Shown: positions 35,425 to 45,291 of the stretch, one piece after another
Numbering within the stretch: the first letter of the stretch is position 1
Layout of the letters: every line of letters starts with the position of its first letter
Assembly (NCBI RefSeq): GCF_000745315.1
Contig: NZ_JQNQ01000001.1
Location: forward strand, 62,001 to 126,000
Length of the DNA: 64,000 bases
DNA from: Salegentibacter sp. Hel_I_6
GTDB taxonomy: Bacteria; Bacteroidota; Bacteroidia; Flavobacteriales; Flavobacteriaceae
Reading direction: 5' to 3'
The notes under the pieces: generated by a model
What the model saw: only the letters and a program-made list of their open reading frames with translations
What the model was told of the DNA's origin: nothing
Database searches by the model: none
Made by a program: the position numbers and the translations under genes

Positions 35425-37863
35425 ATGCTCCCTAAAACCTGGTTATTTTACTTATTCTGCATTTTCTCTCATCAGATGATTGCACAAGTAGATAGTCTTT
35501 CACGAAAAAACTATACAGCAACAAAAACTGAATTCGCTCCTACTATAGATGGATTTTTAGACGAAGAAATATGGAAAAACCTTCCTGAAGCCAACGAGTT
35601 CGTTATGTATTATCCCGGTGATGGAGATCCAATTCCTTCAAGTCATAAAACTACGGTGAAATTAGCTTACGATAACGAGGCACTTTATATCGCAGCTTTT
35701 TTAATAGACGAGACACCAGAGAATATTGTAAGGCAGTTTACGCAACGTGATAATTTAGAACAAAGTGATTATTTTCAGATAGATATTAATACCTATGACG
35801 ATGGGGAAAATCAAATTAGGTTTGCCGTAACTGCCGCAGGAACCCGGGCAGATGCAAAAATAACCGGTAATAATGAAGATTTTGGTTTTAATATTGTTTG
35901 GGAAGCTGCAGTTTCTCAGGACGAAAATGGATGGTATGCCGAAATTCGTATTCCCTACGCGGCACTTCGTTTTCCGGAAAAAAAGGAACAGGAATGGGGA
36001 ATTCAATTTTTAAGGCAAATTTCCCATAGAAATGAAAGCTATACCTGGAATTATGTAAACAAAGCTATTGGCCAAATGAGTCAGCAAACTGGTTTACTTA
36101 CCGGGATTAAAAATATAGACCCTCCTACCCGACTTAGTTTTTATCCCTACACATCGGCAGAAACAGATAGATTTAATGGCCAAACCGAAAGTAATTTTAA
36201 TGCCGGTTTGGATGTGAAATATGGAATAAGCAAAGCTTTCACTTTAGACATGACCTTAGTTCCAGATTTTGGACAGGCAGATTTTGATAATGTAGAACTT
36301 AACTTAGGCCCTTTCGAACAGATTTTTGGGGAAAACCGTGCGTTTTTTACTGAAGGAACTGAACTTTTTACCAAAGGCGATCTCTTTTATTCTCGAAGAG
36401 TGGGAAATGCTCCCATTGGATTTAATGACGCGCAACGGGAAAAACTTGATTCTGAAGAAATCCTGGAAAATCCAGAAAGAACCGATCTTTTAAATGCTTT
36501 AAAAATATCTGGCAGAACTGAGCGCGGACTGGGTGTTGGCTTTTTTAATGCAATTACCGCAGAAACCAAGGCAATTTTTAGAGATACAATTACCGGAAGA
36601 AGCCGGGAGAAAATTACCGAACCCCTGGCCAATTATAACATCCTTGTACTAGACCAGCGTTTTAATAAGAATTCTTCTATTAGTTTAATTAATACCAATG
36701 TGACAAGAGAAGGCAACTTTAGAGATGGAAATGTAACAGGGTTTCTATTTGACGTTTTTAATAAATCTAACTCCTTTAATATAGTTGGAGAAGCAAAAAT
36801 GAGCAATGTAAATTTACAGGGACAAAATGAAACCGGCTTTGCTTCTTTATTTTCTTTAAGACGAACTAAAGGAAATTTTAGATATGGTGTGTCTCATGAA
36901 CTCGCAAATGAAACTTATGACATTAATGATCTTGGAATAAGTTTCATCAATAACTATAACAATTTTTTCCTGAATACTTCTTATCAAACCTTTGAACCTA
37001 CCGGGATTTTTAACCAGTATAATATTGAGTTATATGGAAATCATCAGCGGCGTTATCGGCCTGATATGAATGTTGCCAGTGGTGCGGGTTTGAGCATTTT
37101 TGCCATGACTCGTGACCGATTTGCATTTGGAGGTTTCGCCGAGGTAAATTCAGCTTTTAAAGATTTTTTTGAACCACGCCGGGAAAACACTTTTGTAACT
37201 TACGAACCAAATATTACCGGAAATGCCTGGATTTCTTCAGATTACCGAAAAAAATTAGCTATAGATATACGCTCTACTTACCAGGTTTTTGGTGAAAATT
37301 CCCGAGAAAGTTTTAATTTCAGTTTTAAACCCAGAGTTAGATTCAATGATAGGTTTTTAGTGATCTATGGTTTTGAATATAGTAATGAAGTTAACCGGCC
37401 AAGTTTCGTAACACTGCAGCCCCGTAATGTTATCTTCGGAAATAGAGCTATGAAAAGCTTTGAAAACTCGCTTCAGGCGAATTATAATTTTACCACAAAA
37501 CAGGCGCTAAATTTAAGTTTTAGAAATTTTTGGTCTGTTGCTGAATTTGAAGAAGGAAAATTTTCAAAATTAAATTCTGATGGAAGCTTAAGTTCGGTAG
37601 ATTATGATAGAGAAGAAAATTATAATCCTGATGCCAATTTTAATATCTGGAATTTAGACTTAAGCTACCGCTGGCAGTTTGCGCCCGGCAGTGAGGCCAT
37701 TTTACTCTACCGAAATTCCATATTTAATCAGGATGAATTAAGTTATCTCGATTTTCAACAAAGTTTGGATAATTTATTTGATAGACCGGCTAGGCACAAT
37801 TTAAGCCTACGTATTGTGTATTATGTGGACTATAACCATATTAAAAACATATTCAATTCTTAA
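35425..37863 (+). CDS. DUF5916 outer-membrane protein with N-terminal CBM9-like domain
   Basis: An 812-residue protein from ATG at 35425 (MLPKTWLFYLFCIFSHQMIAQ, a signal peptide). Residues about 30-220 form a CBM9-like beta-sandwich (APTIDGFLDEEIWKNLPE..., AYDNEALYIAAFLIDETPE), and the remaining 580 residues alternate short strands as in a beta-barrel (DUF5916). It probably sits in the outer membrane. The family occurs beside glycan or protein degradation genes, but here no such genes adjoin. Function unproven. Confidence 0.85.
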   Translation: MLPKTWLFYLFCIFSHQMIAQVDSLSRKNYTATKTEFAPTIDGFLDEEIWKNLPEANEFVMYYPGDGDPIPSSHKTTVKLAYDNEALYIAAFLIDETPENIVRQFTQRDNLEQSDYFQIDINTYDDGENQIRFAVTAAGTRADAKITGNNEDFGFNIVWEAAVSQDENGWYAEIRIPYAALRFPEKKEQEWGIQFLRQISHRNESYTWNYVNKAIGQMSQQTGLLTGIKNIDPPTRLSFYPYTSAETDRFNGQTESNFNAGLDVKYGISKAFTLDMTLVPDFGQADFDNVELNLGPFEQIFGENRAFFTEGTELFTKGDLFYSRRVGNAPIGFNDAQREKLDSEEILENPERTDLLNALKISGRTERGLGVGFFNAITAETKAIFRDTITGRSREKITEPLANYNILVLDQRFNKNSSISLINTNVTREGNFRDGNVTGFLFDVFNKSNSFNIVGEAKMSNVNLQGQNETGFASLFSLRRTKGNFRYGVSHELANETYDINDLGISFINNYNNFFLNTSYQTFEPTGIFNQYNIELYGNHQRRYRPDMNVASGAGLSIFAMTRDRFAFGGFAEVNSAFKDFFEPRRENTFVTYEPNITGNAWISSDYRKKLAIDIRSTYQVFGENSRESFNFSFKPRVRFNDRFLVIYGFEYSNEVNRPSFVTLQPRNVIFGNRAMKSFENSLQANYNFTTKQALNLSFRNFWSVAEFEEGKFSKLNSDGSLSSVDYDREENYNPDANFNIWNLDLSYRWQFAPGSEAILLYRNSIFNQDELSYLDFQQSLDNLFDRPARHNLSLRIVYYVDYNHIKNIFNS

Positions 37864-37982
37864 CTTGGGGGTTTTCCTTAATTTGGCTAATTTTCAAAAG
37901 TCTTAAAAATTATCTCAGCGCAAGCGCACGAGGTGTTTTAAGGAAATATTATTTTAATTTCGAGAAAAGCCCGGGTGCTTTT

Positions 37983-37996
37983 AAATCTCGATTATT
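37983..37996. repeat. Decayed copy C of the intergenic palindrome
   Basis: AAATCTCGATTATTGA matches the copies at 23852 and 29562 on its left half but the right arm is changed. Before it, AATTTCGAG-N5-CCCGGG parallels the region before 27841. Confidence 0.4.
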
Positions 37997-38006
37997 GATC
38001 CAGATA

Positions 38007-38684
38007 ATGATTACAGCTAAAAATATTCATAAATACTACGGAGACCTCCACGTCCTTAAAGGTCTCGATCTTCATATTCAAAAAAGCGAAATTGTTTCTA
38101 TTGTAGGAGCTTCAGGCGCTGGTAAAACCACCTTGCTTCAAATTTTAGGGACTTTAGATAAGCCTGAGAAAAACAAAGATTCTACACTACAAATAAACGA
38201 TACCGATATTTATAAGCTTTCTTCGCGGGAATTATCCAAATTCAGAAATAAAAATATTGGGTTTATTTTTCAGTTTCACCAGCTACTCCCCGAGTTTACG
38301 GCTTTAGAAAACATCTGTATTCCTGCTTTTATTCACAATACCCCCAAGGAAAAGGCTGAAAAACGCGCCAAAGAGCTTCTGGGCTTCCTTGGTCTTGAAA
38401 ACAGGGCAAATCATAAACCCGGTGAACTTAGTGGTGGTGAGCAGCAGCGTATTGCAGTAGCCCGATCACTAATTAATAATCCTGCAGTAATTTTTGCTGA
38501 TGAACCTTCAGGAAATTTGGATACCGAATCTGCCGAAAACCTGCACCGTTTATTCTTTCAATTAAGAGACGAATTTCAGCAAACTTTTGTAATTGTGACT
38601 CATAATGAGGAACTCGCCGATATGGCCGACAGGAAAATCACCATGCAGGATGGGAAAATAATTGATAAGCACGAAATTCAGTAA
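38007..38684 (+). CDS. ABC transporter ATP-binding protein, LolD-like
   Basis: A 225-residue ATPase. Walker A GASGAGKTT, Q-loop IFQFHQLLPEF, signature LSGGEQQR, Walker B VIFADEPSGNLD and switch His VTHNEE are all present. The closest type by pattern is LolD/MacB, which powers lipoprotein release or efflux by a FtsX-like permease. No permease gene is adjacent, so the partner is elsewhere. ATG at 38007 is chosen over TTG at 37995. It ends 2 nt before the TIGR02757 gene. Confidence 0.88.
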   Translation: MITAKNIHKYYGDLHVLKGLDLHIQKSEIVSIVGASGAGKTTLLQILGTLDKPEKNKDSTLQINDTDIYKLSSRELSKFRNKNIGFIFQFHQLLPEFTALENICIPAFIHNTPKEKAEKRAKELLGFLGLENRANHKPGELSGGEQQRIAVARSLINNPAVIFADEPSGNLDTESAENLHRLFFQLRDEFQQTFVIVTHNEELADMADRKITMQDGKIIDKHEIQ

Positions 38685-38686
38685 AA

Positions 38687-39451
38687 TTGACAAAGAGCGA
38701 ACTCAAATCTTTTCTCGACTTTAAAGCCGAACAATACAATACACCTGAATTTATAGACTCAGATCCTATCCAAATTCCGCATCAATTCAGTAAAAAAGAA
38801 GATATAGAAATTGCTGGTTTTCTCACCGCCACAATCGCCTGGGGAAACCGAAAGAGCATTCTTAAAAATGCAAATCGGTTAATGCAAATGCTGGATCAAA
38901 GTCCGTATGATTTCATTTTAAATCATTCAGAAAGTGATCTTGAAACCTTAAGCGGCTTTGTTCACCGAACTTTTAATGAAATAGACCTGGTTTATTTTAT
39001 TTCAGCTTTAAAGAATATTTATAAAAATCATGGAGGCATTGAAACTATTTTTACTGCAAATGCCGAAGAAAAATCGCTTCAACCGGCAATTCATGAATTT
39101 AAAAAAGTATTTTTTGAAATTCCGCATCCACCTCGCACGCAAAAACACGTTAGTGATCCTCTAAAGAATTCGGCTGCCAAAAGAATAAATATGTACTTAC
39201 GTTGGATGGTAAGAAAAGACAATACCGGCGTAGATTTTGGAATTTGGAGGAATCTTGATGCCTCGCAATTAAGTTGTCCTCTAGATGTGCACTCCGGCAA
39301 TGTAGCCAGGAAATTAAAACTCTTAAAGCGAAAGGCCAACGATGCTAAAGCTTTAACAGAATTAGATAAAGCTCTAAGAAGGCTTGATGCCGCTGATCCT
39401 GTGAAATATGACTTCGCTCTATTTGGTTTAGGCGTATTTGAAAAATATTAG
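38687..39451 (+). CDS. TIGR02757 family protein (DUF2400), unknown
   Basis: A 254-residue protein that uses a TTG start (38687); no ATG is available near the family N-terminus. Conserved parts include ATIAWGNRKSILKNANRLMQML, KRINMYLRWMVRKD and CPLDVHSGNVARKLKLLKRKANDAKALTELD. The C-terminal helical motif resembles HhH-GPD-type DNA glycosylase folds (LRWMVRK... PLDVHSGNVARKL), so a DNA- or RNA-related role is conceivable. Coupled to the LolD-like gene. Confidence 0.85.
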   Translation: MTKSELKSFLDFKAEQYNTPEFIDSDPIQIPHQFSKKEDIEIAGFLTATIAWGNRKSILKNANRLMQMLDQSPYDFILNHSESDLETLSGFVHRTFNEIDLVYFISALKNIYKNHGGIETIFTANAEEKSLQPAIHEFKKVFFEIPHPPRTQKHVSDPLKNSAAKRINMYLRWMVRKDNTGVDFGIWRNLDASQLSCPLDVHSGNVARKLKLLKRKANDAKALTELDKALRRLDAADPVKYDFALFGLGVFEKY

Positions 39452-39511
39452 GATAAATTTAACAAGGTTACGAAAATTTTGTTAAATTTGATTTAATTAA
39501 AATTTGCTCCT

Positions 39512-40723
39512 ATGTTACGTCCTGCAATTCCAGAAAATGAGATACAACGACTAAAAGCGCTTCAGGAAGCAAATATTTTATACTCTCCTACCGAAGAGGA
39601 ATTTGATAATATTACCCAGCTTGCCTCTTTTATCTGTAAAACACCGGTTTCATTAATTTCCCTGGTTGGAGAGCACGAACAATGGTTTAAATCTAAATAC
39701 GGCACCGATTTATGCACTTCAGATAGGGATATTTCTTTTTGCAGTCACGCGATTTTAGAGCCTGATGAGTTAATGGAAATTAAAGATACAAGGTTAGACA
39801 ATCGTTTTGAAGACAATCCATTTGTAATTGCTGAGAAAGACCCCATAATATATTATGCGGGAATGCCTTTAAAGGATTACAATAATATGGTGTTAGGCAC
39901 ACTTTGCGTGATAGACACCAAACCAAATCAATTAGACAGCGATCAAAAAAATGCACTAAAATCACTGGCTAAACAGGTAGAAATTCTTCTAGAGTTAAAA
40001 CGTAAAAACGATTATCTGGAGAGTATTAAAAAGCAACTTAACGAGCATAATGTCATGCTTAAAAATTTTGCCGGTGTGGTTTCTCACGATATGAAAATGC
40101 CGCTTGCAAATATGATTATTACTGCCGATATCCTTAAGGCTAAATTTGGAGAAAAAATTGGAGAAGAAGGATTAAGTTATCTAAAAAACCTGAAACAAGC
40201 CGGATTAAGACTTAGCGGTTACATTAATGGTATTTTAGATCATTACGAAAGCGATACTATTGCCGCTTCTAATAACGAAGAGTTTGATGTGCATCACCTA
40301 CTGGAAGAAATTATAGATCTTTTAAATATTACCGAAGATTGCGTGATCAACCTACCTGAAGATAATACTATTATTAGCTCTAACCGTGCTGCCCTGGAAC
40401 AGATATTTTTAAATTTATTAGGCAATAGTTTAAAATATAACGATAAGCCTAAAATTCTTATTGATATTGAATTTTCCCAGAATCCAGATTTTTATTATTT
40501 CAGTATAAAAGATAATGGTATTGGTATTCCTAAAGAAAAAGAGGACGATATTTTTAAACTTTTTACTACAGTCGCCAAAAGTGACCGGGCGGGTAATAAA
40601 GGAAATGGAATTGGCCTTTCTACCGTAAAGAGATTGGTGAGTAATTTGGGGGGTAACCTAAAGGTTAAATCTGAATTGGGAAAAGGCACTCGTTTCAATT
40701 TTTCTATAAAGCGCAAACCTTAA
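39512..40723 (+). CDS. GAF-domain soluble sensor histidine kinase (first of tandem pair)
   Basis: A 403-residue cytoplasmic kinase. GAF domain about 20-165 (VSLISLVGEHEQWFKSKYG, ISFCSHAI, YYAGMPL), a short coiled coil, HisKA with His192 in VVSHDMKMPLANM, and HATPase with NSLKYN, DNGIGIP and GNGIGLSTV boxes. No transmembrane helix and no adjacent response regulator. The GAF type is common in Bacteroidota and may sense redox or light-type signals, but no ligand residue is diagnostic. Shares about the same architecture as the next gene. Confidence 0.92.
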   Translation: MLRPAIPENEIQRLKALQEANILYSPTEEEFDNITQLASFICKTPVSLISLVGEHEQWFKSKYGTDLCTSDRDISFCSHAILEPDELMEIKDTRLDNRFEDNPFVIAEKDPIIYYAGMPLKDYNNMVLGTLCVIDTKPNQLDSDQKNALKSLAKQVEILLELKRKNDYLESIKKQLNEHNVMLKNFAGVVSHDMKMPLANMIITADILKAKFGEKIGEEGLSYLKNLKQAGLRLSGYINGILDHYESDTIAASNNEEFDVHHLLEEIIDLLNITEDCVINLPEDNTIISSNRAALEQIFLNLLGNSLKYNDKPKILIDIEFSQNPDFYYFSIKDNGIGIPKEKEDDIFKLFTTVAKSDRAGNKGNGIGLSTVKRLVSNLGGNLKVKSELGKGTRFNFSIKRKP

Positions 40724-40789
40724 TCTGCACTTCATTTCCATAAAAATTAGAAAAAAATATTTATATTAAAGTATAAATTGGAAGAAGGT

Positions 40790-41992
40790 ATGCACGATAA
40801 ATATGTTTCTTCAAACGAAAAATTACGCAGGGCAGCACTCGCTGAATATGCGATTTTTAAATCGGGAGAAGACAAAGATTATGATCAACTCACTTTCTTA
40901 GCAGCAAAAATTTGCCAGGTTCCTGTGGCAAAGATCAGTATAATTGGAAAAAACAAAATTTGGTATAAATCTGTTTATGGAACAGAACAGGCTGAAATTC
41001 CACGAAAAAACTCTTTTTGCGAGCATAGTATTTATGCCGGGGAAGAAATTTTTATCATTAACAGCGATCATCATCCAGAATTTTTTGAATATTCCAGGGA
41101 AATTTATGGTCAGGAATTTCATTTTTATGCCGGCGTGCCTTTGGTTAACGCCCATGGCCACGCGATAGCGGTTTTTTGCATTTTTGATACGAAAGTTAGA
41201 AAACTGGATGAAGCCCAGAAGAAAGCTTTAATGGCTTTAGCCAATCAAAGTATGAATCTTTTTGAATCGCGAAAACAGAAAACAAAACTTCAGCACGTAC
41301 AGCGTAAATTAAAGCAGAAATATAAAGATCTCGAAAAATTCGCCAGCCTGGTTTCGCACGATATTAAATCGCCATTGGCAAATATCATTTCTTTAACCGA
41401 ATTGCTTAAAGATGAAAACAAAAAAAATCTAGATGAGCAAAGTAGGCAGTATCTTGATTTCCTGGTAGAATCTTCTTATTCTCTTCGTAATTATGTAGAT
41501 GGAATTTTAAGTTTTTACCGCAGTGATCATATTTTAGAAAAAGATTTTGAAGATGTGCATTTGCCAAGTTTGCTTAAAAAAATCACCGATTTATATAGCT
41601 TAGAGGAGAATGTAAAAATTTCTTATCCAGAGAAAGGCCAATTAAAGAACATAAATAAAGCTGCATTAAGCCAGGTTTTTATGAATCTTATAAGCAATGC
41701 CTTAAAGTATAATTCCAGGGAAGTTAGAAAAGTAGATATCAATTTTAATACTACAGATACTTACTACTGTTTTGCCGTGAGCGATAATGGAAATGGCATA
41801 AGTAAAAACGATACTGAAAAAATTTTTCAGCTTTTCACCACTTTAGATGCACAGGATAGAGATGGAAACCCTGGTAGCGGTATTGGTCTTGCCACAGTCA
41901 AAAAGCATATTGACCACATGCAGGGTTCTATTGAAGTTATTTCGGAAAAAGGTAAAGGCAGTACTTTTAAATTCAAAATTAAACGACCCTAG
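40790..41992 (+). CDS. GAF-domain soluble sensor histidine kinase (second of tandem pair)
   Basis: A 400-residue paralogue of the preceding kinase. GAF about 18-162 with WYKSVYGTEQAEIPRKNSFCEHS and YAGVPLVNAHGHAIAVFCIFD, HisKA with His190 in SLVSHDIKSPLANI, HATPase with NALKYN, DNGNGIS and GSGIGLATV. Start at ATG 40790; a TTG at 40778 would add only four residues. The N box and G boxes are intact, so it should be active. Product of an old tandem duplication. Orphan: cognate response regulator not in the window. Confidence 0.92.
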   Translation: MHDKYVSSNEKLRRAALAEYAIFKSGEDKDYDQLTFLAAKICQVPVAKISIIGKNKIWYKSVYGTEQAEIPRKNSFCEHSIYAGEEIFIINSDHHPEFFEYSREIYGQEFHFYAGVPLVNAHGHAIAVFCIFDTKVRKLDEAQKKALMALANQSMNLFESRKQKTKLQHVQRKLKQKYKDLEKFASLVSHDIKSPLANIISLTELLKDENKKNLDEQSRQYLDFLVESSYSLRNYVDGILSFYRSDHILEKDFEDVHLPSLLKKITDLYSLEENVKISYPEKGQLKNINKAALSQVFMNLISNALKYNSREVRKVDINFNTTDTYYCFAVSDNGNGISKNDTEKIFQLFTTLDAQDRDGNPGSGIGLATVKKHIDHMQGSIEVISEKGKGSTFKFKIKRP

Positions 41993-42035
41993 CTTAAATT
42001 CCATTTCATATATTTGAAAAACTTTTTAAAGCTTT

Positions 42036-43961
42036 ATGGAATTTAAACAGCCGGAATTACTTTATGCCCTGTTTTTACTACTCATACCGCTGGCTGTTCA
42101 TTTATTTCAACTTCGCCGATTCCAAAAAGAAGATTTTACGAATGTAAAGTTTCTAAAAAAAGTTATTCGCCAAACCCGTAAAAGCTCACAATTAAAGAAA
42201 TGGTTGGTTCTTGCCACGAGAATGCTCATGCTAACAGCCCTTATTCTTGCTTTTGCCCAACCTTATTTCCCCGCAGAAAATCCTGAAGCTACCACCAGCA
42301 AAAAAGTGATTTTTTTAGATAATTCTTTTAGCATGCAGGCTACAGGGAAAAATGGTGAACTTTTAGAAAGCGCCATCCAGGATTTGATTAAAAATTTCCC
42401 TGAAAATGAAGAGATAACTCTTTTCACTCATAATGCTGAATTTCGGGATTTAACTTCTAATGAACTCACTACAGAACTCCAAAACCTAAATTTTGCAGAA
42501 AATTCTTTAAATTTCAATACGATAAAATTAAAAGCAGAACAACTTTTTAAAAATACCGGCGAAGAAAAAGAGCTTATTTTTATTTCAGATTTTCAGCGAA
42601 ACCTTAACCTGGGAAACTTAAGTGATTCTAATGAAATAACTTATCATATTATCCCGGCAGTCCCAGAAAACATTCAAAACATAAGTTTAGATTCGGTTTT
42701 TATAAGCGATCGTGAAGCTGAACAAATTAGTTTACAGGTTTTACTGAGCAGTAAAACAGAAATTTCAGAGCCTGTTAGTGTCTCGGTTTTTAATGGAGAA
42801 GAGCTATTAGCAAAATCTGCAGTGAGTTTTAAAGATAAATATGAGGCGCAAACCACATTTAAAATTAATGCAGAAGAGATCGCCGATGGGAATATAAGAA
42901 TTGAAGATTCTTCCTTAGATTATGATAATACCATATTTTTCAGTTTAAATAAACTTCAACCCGCTGAAGTTATTATTGTAAGTCAAAATGCAGGTGCTAA
43001 TTTCCTAAGTCGAATACTTACCCCTCCTGAATTTAATACTGAAATCTTTCGATTAGATCAGCTGGATTTTAATAAGCTAAATACTGCAGATCTGGTTATT
43101 CTTAATGAAGTTGAATCGCTTTCCGGTGCGTTGCAGTCTAATTTAACTAACCTTCAAAAAAATGCGGTGAATTTGGTAATTATCCCCTCAGAAAATATTG
43201 ATCTAAATTCTTACAATAACTTGCTTGGCCAAATGAATGCGCCAATATTTTCAGCATTAAAAACTCGGGAAAGCCTCATCACCGAACTCGAATTTGATCA
43301 TCCTTTACTTACAGGAGTTTTTGAGGAACGTGTCCAAAATTTCGATTATCCAAAAGTACAGTCGTATTATCCAGTAAATAATGGGGTCAACATAATTTCA
43401 TTTCAGGATAATGCCGGGTTTTTGCTGGAGAGAAATGGAGTTTATTTATTTTCAGCTGCCTTAAATGCTGAAAATTCAAATTTCAGAAATTCACCTTTAA
43501 TAGTTCCTGTTTTCTATAATATGGGTATTTCAGCCTTAAAAACGCCAAATTTATACTATGAAAATGGAAAGGAAGATCTGATTAAAATTACGCTCAATTC
43601 ACAACAAGACGAGGTGATACATATAATTTCAGAAAATGAAGATTTTATTCCGCAACAACGGGTATTAGGAGATAATATAGAAATCTCTACTGCCGGCTTA
43701 AATATAGTTTCAGGAAATTATTCCCTGGAATATAATGGGAAAAACCAGGGCTATATAAGTTTTAATTCGCCGAGAAGCGAAAGTGAGTTGGAGTACGAAA
43801 TTCCGGAAGAAAATGAAAATATAAAAATACATCCCAATATAGGAGCCTATTTTAATGAAATAAAAGCATCTGGGCAAAATAGCGAGCTTTGGAAATCCTT
43901 TGTTATTTTTGCTCTTATATTTTTAACTGCTGAAATGCTTCTTTTAAAATATCTTAAATAA
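42036..43961 (+). CDS. BatA-domain VWA-like membrane protein
   Basis: A 641-residue protein. The N-terminal double transmembrane domain (PELLYALFLLLIPLAVHLFQLRRFQ... LKKWLVLATRMLMLTALILAFAQPYF) is the BatA/TIGR02226 type. A VWA domain follows with MIDAS-like DNSFS (about residue 95). A large periplasmic beta-rich region and a C-terminal helix (SFVIFALIFLTAEMLLLKYLK) complete it. Such proteins belong to Bat-type stress or MoxR-linked systems, but no MoxR gene is adjacent here. A TATATTTG box lies at 42009-42016. Confidence 0.88.
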   Translation: MEFKQPELLYALFLLLIPLAVHLFQLRRFQKEDFTNVKFLKKVIRQTRKSSQLKKWLVLATRMLMLTALILAFAQPYFPAENPEATTSKKVIFLDNSFSMQATGKNGELLESAIQDLIKNFPENEEITLFTHNAEFRDLTSNELTTELQNLNFAENSLNFNTIKLKAEQLFKNTGEEKELIFISDFQRNLNLGNLSDSNEITYHIIPAVPENIQNISLDSVFISDREAEQISLQVLLSSKTEISEPVSVSVFNGEELLAKSAVSFKDKYEAQTTFKINAEEIADGNIRIEDSSLDYDNTIFFSLNKLQPAEVIIVSQNAGANFLSRILTPPEFNTEIFRLDQLDFNKLNTADLVILNEVESLSGALQSNLTNLQKNAVNLVIIPSENIDLNSYNNLLGQMNAPIFSALKTRESLITELEFDHPLLTGVFEERVQNFDYPKVQSYYPVNNGVNIISFQDNAGFLLERNGVYLFSAALNAENSNFRNSPLIVPVFYNMGISALKTPNLYYENGKEDLIKITLNSQQDEVIHIISENEDFIPQQRVLGDNIEISTAGLNIVSGNYSLEYNGKNQGYISFNSPRSESELEYEIPEENENIKIHPNIGAYFNEIKASGQNSELWKSFVIFALIFLTAEMLLLKYLK

Positions 43962-43998
43962 CCGGCTTGAGCCGGAACAAAAAAATGGCAATAAACAA

Positions 43999-45249
43999 AT
44001 GAAACTACTTCTAAAATCGGTTACTATCATTGATAAACATTCAGCCTACAATAATAAAAAGCTGGATATTTTAATTGAAAACGGAATTATTAAAAAGATA
44101 GCAAAAGATATCACCGCAAAAGCCGAAAAAGTGATTTCTAGAGAAGATCTTCATGTTTCCAGGGGTTGGTTTGATAGTAGCGTAAGTTTTGGCGAACCTG
44201 GTTTTGAAGAACGGGAAACCATCACTAACGGACTCGATACTGCGGGAAAAAGCGGATTTACCAGTATCGCCCTAAACTCTAACACTTTTCCTATAATTGA
44301 TAATAATGGGGGAATAACTTCGGTAAAGTCTAAAGCTGCTCACCATCCCGTTCAACTTTATCCTACAGGTGCTTTAACGATTAAAAGCGAAGGCGTCGAT
44401 CTTGCCGAACTTTACGATATGAAGCAAGCTGGAGCTATTGCATTTGGAGATTATAAACGCGCGATTAAAAATCCGAATTTGTTGAAAATCGCACTTCAGT
44501 ATGCACAAAATTTTAATGCTTTGGTACAATCATTTCCGCAGGAAGATCGCATTGCTGGAAAAGGAATGGTGAACGAGGAGCAAAATAGTACTTCCCTGGG
44601 ATTAAAGGGAATTCCTAACCTGGCAGAAGAATTACAAATCACCCGCGATTTATACCTTTTGGAATATACCGGCGGGAAATTACATATTCCAACTATTTCA
44701 ACTAAGAAATCGGTTGCCCTAATTAGAGAAGCAAAAAAGAAAGGCCTGGATGTAAGCTGTAGTGTAGCTATTCATAATTTAATTTTTACTGACGCTCTTC
44801 TCCAGGATTTTGATACGAACGCTAAAGTTTTGCCTCCGCTAAGAATCAAAGAAGATATAAAAGCGCTCGTTAAAGGTTTAAAAGACGGCGTTATAGATAT
44901 GATTACTAGTGATCATACTCCAATTGATACAGAACATAAAAAAGTGGAATTTGATAACGCGTTATACGGAAGCATTGGGTTAGAATCTGCATTTGGAGCT
45001 CTAAACACAATATTTTCTACCGAAGAAACTGTTGAAATCTTAAGTAAAGGAAAACAAAGATTTGGCCTGGTAGATTCTAAAATAGAAGAAGGAAATCCCG
45101 CAGATCTAAGTTTATTTATTCCTGATGAAAATTATGAATTCACTGAAAATCATATTTTTTCCACCTCAAAAAACAGTATTTTCAAAGGATATAAGTTAAA
45201 AGGAAAAGCGCTGGGAATAATTACTAAAGCGGGGGATTTTGGCTTATAA
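43999..45249 (+). CDS. Dihydroorotase-like protein lacking the metal-site histidines
   Basis: A 416-residue amidohydrolase-fold protein aligned to type I dihydroorotase along its length. The first metal motif, normally DxHxHxR, reads D59-S-S61-V-S63-F-G65: both His are Ser and the substrate Arg is Gly. Later positions are mixed: KLHIPTIST, AIHNLIFTD and ITSDHTPID keep some His/Asp. A catalytically dead PyrC', as in the Pseudomonas ATCase complex, is the best analogy; I recall flavobacterial homologues with the same change. It may hold up aspartate transcarbamoylase or have lost the pathway role. Annotation as active pyrC would be unsafe. Confidence 0.85.
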   Translation: MKLLLKSVTIIDKHSAYNNKKLDILIENGIIKKIAKDITAKAEKVISREDLHVSRGWFDSSVSFGEPGFEERETITNGLDTAGKSGFTSIALNSNTFPIIDNNGGITSVKSKAAHHPVQLYPTGALTIKSEGVDLAELYDMKQAGAIAFGDYKRAIKNPNLLKIALQYAQNFNALVQSFPQEDRIAGKGMVNEEQNSTSLGLKGIPNLAEELQITRDLYLLEYTGGKLHIPTISTKKSVALIREAKKKGLDVSCSVAIHNLIFTDALLQDFDTNAKVLPPLRIKEDIKALVKGLKDGVIDMITSDHTPIDTEHKKVEFDNALYGSIGLESAFGALNTIFSTEETVEILSKGKQRFGLVDSKIEEGNPADLSLFIPDENYEFTENHIFSTSKNSIFKGYKLKGKALGIITKAGDFGL

Positions 45250-45291
45250 TTCCGCACTTAATTTGATACCTTTGCATAATAATTAACTACT

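Noticed and set aside
37995..38006. TTG start of the LolD-like ATPase
   Set aside because: An ATG 12 nt downstream fits the family N-terminus (MITAKNIHKYYG).
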